Positions 1-11,500 of a DNA stretch of 64,000 bases are shown here, piece after piece. How positions within the stretch are numbered: position 1 is the stretch's first letter; the number at the start of each line of letters is the position of its first letter. Made by a program: the position numbers and the translations under genes. The stretch covers positions 35,874,297 to 35,938,296 of the forward strand of contig OX419335.1 in assembly GCA_948470475.1 (NCBI GenBank). The letters are read 5' to 3'. A model generated the notes under the pieces. That model was not told the DNA's origin. It saw nothing but the letters and a program-made list of their open reading frames with translations, and made no database searches. This stretch comes from Galaxea fascicularis (taxonomy: Eukaryota; Cnidaria; Anthozoa; Scleractinia; Euphylliidae).

Positions 1-2090
1 TCTGGAAAGGGTGGGTGGTTGTAGCAGTAGGGGCAGACTGGAGTACTTTTTCCCTTCACCCCTGTGGACCATAATACCAACTCAAACTCATCCAAGGGAC
101 ATTTCAGTTCCTTGAAAAGTTTGATGCTACCATTTTGTGGAAGGCTGTAAGTCTCATCACAGTGTGCACAATGGAGGCGACTTGGCTTGGCACTGATGAA
201 CTTCATGTACCTGTTACATTTGCCACATCTTGACAAAGGTTTCCCCGTGTCTTTAAGTGGGGTGAATGACACCTCAAACAGCTCATCCATACTGGTGATG
301 GTTTGCACAAAATAGACAAACTTCCTGGTAAAGATCCCAAGAGCATGTTGCAAGACGGAGTCAAAGTCAGCTTTACCAAGAGCTATAAGGTTCAGTTGCT
401 GTTCAACAGCAGATCTCATAGTGGGAAGAACAAGTTGAGAATCAATTTTCTGGTATCCATGAACCAGGACAATTCCCAGAGGAGTTGGCCGAAGCCTTCG
501 ACCGCTCAACACTTGGACATAATTCCTCTCACAGATGTTGTTAATGTGGACTGGAATACTTGCATCTGTACCAATTCCATGCTTCTCCATCAATGAAATG
601 AGCTCACTCTCTGTGAGGTAATCAGGAGGTGATGTCTGACGTTCTTCAAGCTTGACTTCTGTCATTTCATACACATCATCCTTCTGGCAATGTGGCATGC
701 GCTCATCACTGGAAATGGCTTGCCAGTGCATGACAGAAGTAAAACCTGGACTTGTAACAGTCTTACCACTGAATGAAAATGTCTCCTGGTCAATAGCAAA
801 CTTCACAGTGGTTTGCAAATATTTGCAGTCATAACTGACACTAGCAATAAAGGATATTGTGATAAATTCATACAACCTCCATGCATCACTGCCCAGTTCA
901 GCTTCACTAGCTGGTTTCATGGGTGTTATGGGTGGATGATCACCTGCATCATGTCCCTTTCTTGGCTTGTTGATCCCCATTTCAAGAAGCTGACGCACTG
1001 ATGACCCCCAGATGGAATTGGATTGTTGTTGCTTAAGAGTTCCCTTGAGATCAAAATTCTCAGGATAATGAGTGGTTTCAGTCCTGGGATAGCTGATATA
1101 ACCCTGGGTGTAAAGCCTCTCTGCTATTTGCATGCAATGCTGAGGACCCATGTTTAGTCCTGAGGAGGCAATACGCAACATCTCAACAGTATTCAAAGCC
1201 ATGGGTCTCTGCTTAGCTTTCTCCTTTTTAGACACACCAATCACAGTAGCTGATTTTGATGACTTGACAACTCTCTGGAACACGACAGCCACTTCTTTAT
1301 CAAATAGTCTTGTTCTGTCCCACTCAAGGTTCATTGTTTGGCCACTTGGGTGGAGTACCTGGGGTTTCAATACCCAGAATGCTTCAGGCTTAAATGACTG
1401 TATCTGGTCATGACGCTCAACGCAAAACCCAAGTGTGGGAGTTTGGCAAGGGCCATAAGATATCAGTGCACTGTCAAGGTCACCATATTTGCCCTGAAAG
1501 TATTTTGTCTGAAATCTGGTAAAAGCACAACCAATTCTCAAGTCCAGCTCTTGCCTGGCATCAACAGACCTTGCCTCATTCTTATTAGGCTCAATCAGGT
1601 GGCGCATAGCATTGCAGATGTCAGTCTCTGTGATTGCAGAAAACTTGGCCCGGAACACTGTTTTTGTTCCTGGCCTCTTGTTCATGACGGGTCTGACGCA
1701 ATCCAGGACCTCAAAACATATGTTCTCGCCTTCCTTGTCGCAATCCAACCACAGCACAATGTAATCTACGCCTCTTCCCTCGGTTTGTAAGAACCTGGGC
1801 ATTTGAAGCTTCTCGTTGGCTTCTTTCTTCAAAGTCGTCGCGCTGAACAACTCTTGAGGATTAACAGTGTCCCAGTTGTTATACTTGTGATGGAAATCTA
1901 AGGTCATTACGTGGCCGCACACGGAGGTCATTTTGAATCTCACCGGTTCTTTGTTGAATTGTCCGTGGTACTCGTGTACTGAACAGGCACTGTTCAAACC
2001 TTTTCGTGTGGTCATCTGTCCCTTGGAGAGGAACTTGGCGATCGAGTGTGCCAACGAAGGCTTCTCTGCTACCATCAATACGGTCCTCAT
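1..2090 (-). CDS. TOP3B: DNA topoisomerase 3-beta, N-terminal ~696 codons, 3' end off the window
   Basis: Type IA topoisomerase that relaxes negatively supercoiled DNA and can act on RNA through a transient 5'-phosphotyrosine bond. The frame is open without interruption from ATG at 2090 to base 1, so this part is a single exon. The protein starts MRTVLMVAEKPSLAHSIAK, the Toprim start of the family. The acidic metal-binding motif WLDCDKEGEN is near 1715-1760. The catalytic motif YISYPRTETTHYP is near 1065-1100, with the active-site Tyr at codon 334, close to the position known for vertebrate TOP3B. The last visible codons encode VCPYCYNHPPFP, the start of the C-terminal zinc-finger/RGG region. 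Family members are ~860 residues, so ~165 should lie beyond the left edge. The gene is divergent from TMEM237, 417 bp away. The identification is secure; lack of introns in the missing part is not shown. Confidence 0.96.
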   Translation of the reverse strand, partial: MRTVLMVAEKPSLAHSIAKFLSKGQMTTRKGLNSACSVHEYHGQFNKEPVRFKMTSVCGHVMTLDFHHKYNNWDTVNPQELFSATTLKKEANEKLQMPRFLQTEGRGVDYIVLWLDCDKEGENICFEVLDCVRPVMNKRPGTKTVFRAKFSAITETDICNAMRHLIEPNKNEARSVDARQELDLRIGCAFTRFQTKYFQGKYGDLDSALISYGPCQTPTLGFCVERHDQIQSFKPEAFWVLKPQVLHPSGQTMNLEWDRTRLFDKEVAVVFQRVVKSSKSATVIGVSKKEKAKQRPMALNTVEMLRIASSGLNMGPQHCMQIAERLYTQGYISYPRTETTHYPENFDLKGTLKQQQSNSIWGSSVRQLLEMGINKPRKGHDAGDHPPITPMKPASEAELGSDAWRLYEFITISFIASVSYDCKYLQTTVKFAIDQETFSFSGKTVTSPGFTSVMHWQAISSDERMPHCQKDDVYEMTEVKLEERQTSPPDYLTESELISLMEKHGIGTDASIPVHINNICERNYVQVLSGRRLRPTPLGIVLVHGYQKIDSQLVLPTMRSAVEQQLNLIALGKADFDSVLQHALGIFTRKFVYFVQTITSMDELFEVSFTPLKDTGKPLSRCGKCNRYMKFISAKPSRLHCAHCDETYSLPQNGSIKLFKELKCPLDEFELVLWSTGVKGKSTPVCPYCYNHPPFP

Positions 2091-2507
2091 GGTTGCTGGG
2101 CGATGTTTCTGGCCTGTAAATGAAGCCTCAAAGCATTTGATCCCAATGAAATTTTTTACATTCCTCCACGTGGCAATGAGGTTCTTTTGCAGCGGTTGTT
2201 TGTTCAACTGATATGCGCTTCGAGATGAGCCTTCAGTTTAAAGCTGTCAGAGGTACCGTACGTAAGATTATGCCCAATAAACAGCTGTTTCCCAGGACTC
2301 CTGGAATGCTGCCGTCAAGCGGTCAAGGAGTAAAGCTTCAAAACAAACGAACATTCAGCTGCCGCAGATTCTTGAGGTCTGGATTTTAAAATTTTTGTTA
2401 ATTTTGGTTAAACGCAACTTCTTAAATTGATTTCAACTGTAACTGTGGAGTTTTGGCTATGTTTTCGTCGTGAAAAGAGTAAAATTGTGCATATTGTGGA
2501 AGCAGGT
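2091..2507. promoter_or_regulatory. Shared intergenic region of divergent TOP3B and TMEM237, likely bidirectional promoter
   Basis: 417 bp separate the two start codons of oppositely transcribed genes, so both promoters and 5' UTRs must lie here unless there are distant non-coding first exons. I see no convincing TATA box. An open frame continues upstream of the TMEM237 ATG to 2427 but lacks the basic composition of the protein start, so it is treated as 5' UTR. Promoter function is inferred from arrangement only. Confidence 0.5.
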
Positions 2508-5500
2508 ATGGCTGAGGTCACCCGAGATGATGCGAGTCAAAGACAAAGACGGCGAAAAAAGCGGATGTCAAGAGAACTTGATGACCACACAAATGAGAGC
2601 TTAGAGTCACCGAGTTCTGTGCCAGAAAGGGTTCCTTTGCAAGAGGTTGTTGACGGTGAGAAAGGCGGCATACCACTCAGTGCTTCCAATAACTCAGGTG
2701 ATCAGGAAGGCAGCTCGGGTATTCATCAATCGACTGCAGAGAGACGAAACAGAACAAGGAGACCAAAGAGGAGATCAAGGCTGGAAAATGGTAAAAAATT
2801 CTAATATGCCGTTTTTGTTTGGAAAACAGGCAGCATCTGATGATAAACGTGTGAATGTTTCGACATTAAAGTTTGAAAGTACACTGTAAGTTGAATAAAT
2901 CTTATCCCCCAGTTATTAAGAACCAAGTGTCTAAAGCCCCATTTACACTACAGAAAAATATGGGTCCGGACCCAAAAAAAGGTTGGTACGGGCCAGATAT
3001 TTTTGCTGTGTAAGCCTTTCGTACCATGTTTGCGTGAAATGTATCCGGACTCGCTTTTTTCTGGTTTTGGGACCATACATGTAGGCGCCTATGGCCCCAA
3101 AACCGAAAAAAAAGGAGTCCAGACCCTTTTTGCTGTTTGAAAGTGCTGTGTAAATGCATCTTCGTTCCGTCTGTTCCGTACCATCTTCTAAAAATCTGGT
3201 CCGGACACTGAAAATTAGCAGTGTAAACAGTGTGCAAATTACAAGGCCTTAGGGCTCTTTTCAATCATAAGTCTAACCTGATTGCTTCCCGTGTAAATGG
3301 TAAAAAAAATTGGTCCAGATCACTTTTCAATGGGTCCGGACCCATTTTTTTCTGTAGTGTAAATGGGGCTTAAATGACCGGCAGCCGGTCAAACTCCGGA
3401 TTCAACTTCAAATCACTATTATGGTCTTCAGTCCGATTCGGGCTCCCTTTCAAGGGCTTTGTTTTCCTTAGAGTTGGTACTACGGGGAGATTTAGTGTGT
3501 TTTAGGTTAGGGATTAGGGCTAGGAGTCAAGGAATATGGACGTTTGTTATTAGACTTGAAGATTTTGACCGGCTGCCGGTCATTTAGACGATTTGTACTT
3601 TGATAGTTTATATTAATAAAACTGCATCGCTTTCTTAACGGTTGCTTCAATAGTTAAGTCTGTAAATGTCGTCTTTTGTTGAAAATATCATAAATTCCTC
3701 AGTTTTTCTGAATTTATCAAGGAAATATTGGACTGCCGGTCATTTAGTGTTTTCGCAACCTTGACCGGCTGCCGGCCATTTAGACACAGCCTATTAAGAA
3801 CACGACATGCATCAAAGTATGGATTTACAGCTGTATGCTCCGAATAATTATGAAATTGTAGGAAAGTGTTTTGTACCGCCCTTTACTAGTTGTATGTGCA
3901 TTACTCTTACAATATTCCTCTGAAACAAACAGTTGACTTTGATAGAGTTTGAGTCGGAAAATATGTGCATGACTATTGAACAGTATGTGGCTGTACAAAG
4001 AATCTTACCAAATAATGATTGATTGATTGATTAATTGATTGATTTTTTTACTTCATTCTCACCATGACATCAAGATTTACACACAAACACACACTATGAC
4101 TATGCATCAGTCAAACTGCTGGGAACATAACTTGAAAATCGATCTTGTGATATAGGGTACCTTTTCAAATTATGATCAAGTGCTGATATACAAGACTCAG
4201 CCAATCACAGTGGAAACCTTTCTGGCAGGGATTCCGCACAGCCCCATACATTAATAATACATGCATTTTGTGACTCAAACTCTATTGTTTTGTTTTTGGA
4301 ACAGGGTTACAGCTGTAGTATGACAGTGATGCATATATGATAATAATATAGGGCTGTTCAGAAATCTTTCCCACCATTCTTTGAGCATTTTGTGATGTCA
4401 AACACCCCTTTAAGCAACTGACCCTTGGGGAAGTGGATTGCAGTCCCTTAATGGGGACTGGCCGTTTAATGGAGATAAAAACATTAGGTCTCTCAGGATT
4501 TTGATATTACTGGTTGCCTAAGCCTTTTAATAGGGGTTAGACTATAGTTAGTAATCAAAATGGTGAATTACAGTAATAATAGAATATGTGATCTACATAT
4601 TCTATTAGCCTCAGCTCATTTAAGTGAAAGTGATGTTCACAGCACTGAGGATAAAGGTATTTGGAATTTTACCTATCTTTTTTACTTGTTTACTTGTCCT
4701 GGTAGCTCTATATTTCTGTTATCCATTTCAAGAAGTTTAGATGATCCATTAAGCCTCAGCAAGATTGTTTTTTCAAGTCTTATTTTACTTTTTTTATGTT
4801 TTCATCCATTCATTCACTCATCCTGATTTATTAAAACATCTGTTGCAGGTAAAAAATTTTAACTTAGGTTGATTCTCAAATCCCTTTGTCTCCTAAGCCT
4901 ACTTATTAAAAATTAGGGTTAAGGGACAAACGAAATTGATTTTCAACCTAGGTCAAAAAATTGTTATCAGAAATTAATTTTTAACTGCAGCTCATCCATC
5001 CATCCATCACATTGTTGATCAATTTATCGATTTATCTATTCATTTAGGAGATGTGATGTATGAGGATGAATTGGAGTCCAAAACTCTTGAAATGCCAGAA
5101 AAGAGACGTTATAAACGTCCTTCATCTGGGGTGAGGCATACCAGAAGGTCAGCAAGTGCAGAAATGATTGACAGAGGAGAGGATACAAGGATGGGGGATA
5201 ATGATAACTTAAGTCCAGCAAGAAGGAGGCCAAGAAGGAAAAAATCTCATGGTTAGGTCAATTCTTTTATTTCCTGTAATAAAATTACAATAGTGCACAT
5301 GTATTAATACTATGGCATTCCTGAGGGTGTGCACAATAATACTGGAACAACAACAACTCCAGAAGATATTACCTTGCCTGGGACTGCTTATATTCTATGC
5401 AAAGCACCATCAGTTGATCAATTAGGCAATGCTCGTTTCCTCTGGTACATGGATTGCACCTGGACTTGGGGCATGGATGAAAATTGAAAGCAGACAGAGA

Positions 5501-8500
5501 ATGAAATGGTAATAATAAAAATGATAATGGTTAATGGTTTATTATGATATGTTTCATGTCATGATTATCTTAAGAAAATTAATAATGGTAGATAGGGGAT
5601 TGTATGACATAATCCAACATTAGTTAGTATTATCACATTATTTTGGCTTTGGTCCTTTCCATTATTTTTTTAAAAAGTATTATTGTTTTATCTTAGGTTC
5701 CAGAGATGTGATCAATGGGGAAGAATATTCTCCTGAATTTGAAGGATATGATGGTCCCAGAGACCCAAACAGGCCAAGACCAAAAAAGCACAAGACAAAG
5801 AAATCTCAAAGGTCAGCATGTGAAGTTTACAAAGAATTCTGATTGATTCACAACTAGTCAGTTTTGTAGCTATGACTGCATTGGAGTCTGAATAGTATAA
5901 GACTAAGGTGGAACTCTTTGTCTAAATCACTCTTAGGAGGAACTTAGTGTATGGTAGGCTCTAAACAAAGCAAAGTAATTACATAGTGAAGCATGATTGT
6001 CATGTATTTTTAGCAGCCTGGAATATACTCATTTTAAGACATCTGTGATTATGTCAATTAATGTCAAAACTATGCTTACATGAACAGTTCTGCTTCTCAA
6101 AGTTTTGATGTGACTTGTGGGTTCAAACCATCCACAAAATAGTTCATGCAGGCATTCCAGAGGGTGCACACAGCATTTGACTGACGAAAAATGTTCATTG
6201 TATTGTTGATGTAGTCATTAATTTCTTAATTGATTTGCAGACAGCAGAATGGAACGTCAGCAGAAGAGGATAACTATAATGCTGATGTGGATGGAGAAGG
6301 TAGAAAAATTACTCCTACTTGAGTCTGGATAGTTAGGAACCATCAAAATAAAATAAACAACATCTGTACTGCATGGCTCGCTAAATTTGAAAGTTTCCTT
6401 TTCCCATGTACCCAATTATCTGCTGAGATTATAATGAATATCTTCCTCACCTCGCTTTCTCAATCTGTACGGTAGGTTACGGATCCTTGTTTATTCCAGT
6501 TGCTTTATGGCCTGCAAGCTTCATACTTGGGCCATAAGGGAATGGGAAAAATTTGGTCTGTAACTTACAGTTAGTAAGAGGTATGTAATTTTTAGCCTGA
6601 TTGGGTCATTCAAATACAGTTGAAACTCCTTTTAGCGACCACTCAGCTTCATGCTAAGCATAGGTTGTCACAGGCAAGGGTCTCATTGATATATCCACCA
6701 CAAATCCCTAAGACTTATTAGTTTGAAATAAAAACAACTAACACAAAGAGCGTGACTTAAGCTGCACTTACATACTACTCAATCTCACTAACAGAGTGTG
6801 ACACACAAAGAGCGTGACTTAAGGTGCACTTGTAACATACTACTCAACCTAACTAACAATAATATTATTATACCCTCAGTGACTAATCCTAATGAGTAAA
6901 ATAAGTGCTTAACCCTAAAAAGAAATCTGTGCACTTTATCGCATAATTGACCCGTGGTGTGTATATCCATGAGATCCTTCCCCTGTCACACCCAGCACAT
7001 ATAACAGGTGGTTGCTTACAAATAGTGGTCCATATTACAGTGATTTGACTAGAAAAATTTGGTATTAAATTTTTGGGAAAATGGGCACTTACAGGAGTTT
7101 GACGTCCATGAGAGGTGGTCACAAGGGAGGTTTGAGATGCCTTTGTCATAAATTATCAGGTGAAAACCACAGCGTTTTTGGATCACTTGTCTGAACATTA
7201 TCCTGCAATGCATTAGGAGATTTTTTAAGGTGATATACAGTTGATAAAAGATTCTTGGGCACAGTACATCCCCGTTATCTGTAGGAACTCTTATTAAAAA
7301 TAACTAGCTTACAAGAGCAAGATGACATTTCCAGCTGGAGTCTCAGGTCTTTTTCAGTATTTAAACAGCAAGCCAGAATGGCATCTTTTGTTCCAGGATC
7401 TGCGTTACATTTTTGTACATATTCAAACATCCAGAGTCGAGACCAGACACATTACAGTCCTTTTGTTGCTGAAAAAAACTTACTTGTAGCCATGCCTTAT
7501 AAGTTCTTCCCCTTAACAGTCATTTGTTAGTTTCTATAGTTGATTCCTACCGAGTGGATAAAGAGGACATTGTAACAGCTGACACTATGGAGACAGCACC
7601 TCCAGCTCTACCTCCTGTTGCACAGACTTTGCCGAGTCAGCCATTAGACGTTCTCTTTATTGAGAGAAGAGGTGACTTTAAGAGTTTTATTTCTCTCAGT
7701 CTTGGGTTTGAAACTTCAAAGTGCATTTTGGACTTGATGAACTGCTTTCTTAAGCTTAGGAAACATTGATAATAATGGAAAAGGCATTTTTTAATTTCAA
7801 AATCAAGTTATGGGCTCACATTGTAGGAAAGGAAAAGTTATGTAAATGTTGTATGGAGTCTGAAATTGCTTTACCTTAGGAACAAAATTGAAAGGAAGTG
7901 CATACTAAATGGGGGAATGGGGTAGGCTATACAAAAATAAATGCAAAAAAAAAAAGAACTAGAAGATTATTAGGGCAGGGTGTAAAAATGGAATGCTGTT
8001 GTGATTACCGGTACCGGTAATTATCTTGCACTTGAAGAGGAGAACCAATTATGGCCATCGTCTCTCTCAAATGTAAACACTTGTTGTAATGATTCCAAAC
8101 TCCTAGACGGACATGGCTTTACACGTGAAAGAAAAACAAGATTATTACAAATGCAGGAAGAGAGAAAAGAGCCTCAGTCAACTCAGAGCAACAGACAGAT
8201 GACTACTGCTGAGTTTGCCGTGGTATGCTTGTTTTCCTTCCCAGTTGTAATCATTGTTAAAGCCGCGGCTTTACGAGTGATTTTTTGCTTGCAATGATGA
8301 TGCGATTTTTTCTGGAAAATTGTCACGTTGGCGGTGTATGGTGGTGGCTACATGAGTGACAAAGTCTGTAATTTTGTCACAAAAAGTTCAACTCATTGAA
8401 TTTCTGGTGATTTTTTTTCTGCGATTTTTTAGCTGTCGTCATCACAGCAGTTGCGTGAGGGTGGCTACACATGTGATTTTCACCATGTGCTGGCGACGTG

Positions 8501-11500
8501 TTTTCAGAAAACTCGCATCATGATTGCAAGCAAAGAATTGCTTGTGTAGCTGCGGTTTAAATCCCCATTCTTCTCAGGAAAAATAATATGCACTTACAGT
8601 GTCATAGAAATTCACCTGACACCTTGTTAAAAATGCTTCTTTGGCACTATGTAGCATGTAATTTTCTTGAGCAATACCTCTTACAAAACCTACCTAATCT
8701 GCTGAAAAATATGGACTGACACTAATCTACTCAATACTACCCTCCTCAGCCCAATACATTTTGACCTACTTTGTTACATAGTAACCCTGTTCAGAAGGTA
8801 TTACTGAAAAGCAGTGTCTTTTGTTTTTCAGTCAGTGCATCGAGCATTCAGATCATTTTCCCTTTTTTGTCATGGACTACTTGCAGGTCAGGTTAATTAT
8901 TTAATAGGCTCAAACGCTTTTGTTTTATGCAGAATTTCATTGTGAGTGATGCAGATTAATGAGTGACCTAAATAAACTGTATTTCATTTCTAGGTTTAAA
9001 GCAGGTCAACATTTGTTGGGATTGCCTCCAGTAGCAAATAAAATAGTCTATTTTCCCCAACAAAAAACACAAGTCACACGATTAATCATAATGATAATCA
9101 TCATCATCATCATCATCATCATCAGATAGTCTCCAATCTTTCTAGCTGAGCACAGACTGTGCTCTACTAATTGAGAGACTCTGTCTACTATTGGAGAACA
9201 AAACAGTAGGTGATACAACACAAACAACCCCCCTAGCCCTGATAACAAAAGAAGCTACAAGTCATAGGGGCCAATGAAAATATAGGTCTGGAAGACCTAC
9301 AGGATTACTCTACTAATTAGGGATACTGTAAATGAAATGAACTCAAATCAAATCAAACGTTGTTTTTGAGGAGAGGGAAAAAATGGAGTAACCAGAGAAA
9401 AACCTCTTGGAGCAGAGTAGAGAACCAACAAACTCAGTCCCCAGGACACATTCGTGTGAGGCAAGCGCTCTCACCACTACACCAACCCTGCCTCCCCAGA
9501 GCATGAACCCCTTTTCTTGACTCTTGGTTTCTTCCTATCTTCATCTAGGTCTTGCCTTGTGCCAGGTCATCTTTGTTTACTCTCTCAGTAACAATGGAGA
9601 AGACAATGTGAACTTTTTGAAAAACTACTACAAACTGGCGCAACCACTGCAGTCACTTTATTACATGCTCTTTGCCATTTGTACAGTATCTGTGTTTGAT
9701 AGGTATGTAACATTATTTTGCGAGGTGTTAATTTGATGTCAGATGCCATAATTACATGTAAAACTAACGTCATTTTCCAGGGTTCAAAATAAAATCAGAG
9801 CTTTTAGCCTGAATTGATAGGCTTTTTTTTCCCAAGGCTGATTTTTTCGCCGATCAATAGATGTAATTTTCTATTGCTTCCGTGAAAAATCGCCGGCAAG
9901 TGTGACCAAAGTGCCGGCTGCTATTTTGAACCCTGTTTTCACTGGATGATTTTGTAAATGGTATGTACTTGGGTGTGTTTTGTGATTTTCATTCTTTGGA
10001 AATCTAGGTGAAATACAGCATGGTGTAATTGTTTACTTGCACAAGTATGTATTGGTGTCCCTTTGCAGAGACTGGGGAGGAATCATTTAACTCGGTTCTA
10101 AACATTGAATTGTTAGAGTTTTTCCTTCTTCTTTTAATTCCAATATGTGTATGTGGTTCTGAAGTCTTACATGTAATCCTCTTTTATATCTTTTGTTGCT
10201 CCAATAACGACAGCATTAACTTTAGTTAATATTTTGTAAGTTCAAATATTAGCGTCAATTCCATTGTTTTGCATCACTGTATTTATTAAGATGAGTTTGT
10301 TTTGGTTAGTTTCTGAAAAGAATTGAGCTTCATACAGAAAGGGTTAGTTGTTGTGGAAATTCCACCAATTCAAGGATGCCTAAACACTGACCTAGTGCTT
10401 GCATATTTCCAGGGAGGGGTAATAAGTTCTTGCGGTGTTTTTATTACAGATACGACATGGCCAACCCAAGGTCAGGGTTTTTCCATGGCTTACTCACCAG
10501 ACCTTCCAGGATTCTTTCCATAAGTGGTATGCAAAAGAAAATGTTTATACCTTGCAAGTTTCGTTGATAAGTGCCTGCTCTTACTAAGTACGCTGTAGAA
10601 GAATCATGGGGATCACCAGTATCCTGCAAACAAGCTCTCCTTTTGGGTTATTCCGAGAGTTGTTCTTGAATGGCTAGCGGTCGACGCTCTAATCTCCCCG
10701 TTTTGACCGCGTGCCATTCGAGGGCAAGTCGAAGCAAATATCTAAATGAAGAGCCTGTTCGCAGGCTACATTTAGATGACCTCCGGTCATTTATTTGTCA
10801 AATTCTTGCCCGTACATGAATTGTTTTGAAGTCGACATTGTGAAAACATCCAGTGACCTTTCAAAACAAAGAGTGCTTCACAAGTTGTTGCTGGGACACT
10901 TGGGAAGAACTTGAAAGTACTGGCCCCATTTTCACATTTTTTTTAATGTTGGTGTCCATTTACATTTTGCCCTTCAGAGCAAAAAGGTTTTGTACCAAGA
11001 AGACATAGCTAAACTGCAGAATATCCCGCCACTTATTTGAACGTGAATAGGGTGTATTGTTATCTGTCTCGTTCTTCAAATGATACCGCAACGAGAAGAT
11101 AATAGTGGCGGGGTATTCTGCAGTTACTCCCTTCCTCCCTCCCCGCTCATGATTCTCTATTTAGCCTCCCTCCATGAAACTCTTGGTGAAACAACCCTCT
11201 CCTTCCCCTTCCCCCCGATGCCCCACCCCGATGCCCCCCCCCCCCCCACGAACATTTGCCACTTGCAATACCCGCTCCCTGACAACCACTTCTTTTTTTG
11301 TCTTTTCCTTAGTATTGATCATTACTGACAGTAGTGTCGTCGTTATTGTTGTTTTGTTGTTAATAGTTTTAACTACCTTCACCATTTACAGCATATCTCT
11401 TTGCTCTGGTGTTCTCAATAAGCGTGGCAAATATCGATGACAGAATCAGCCTTTACATAGAACAAGAGAACCTTTGGTGTGTATTGTTTGGAATGATATG

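Noticed and set aside
9098..9124. Poly-Met frame over the ATC microsatellite, and similar frames at 39271-39483 and 48632-48886
   Set aside because: They are simple-repeat translations without any other support.
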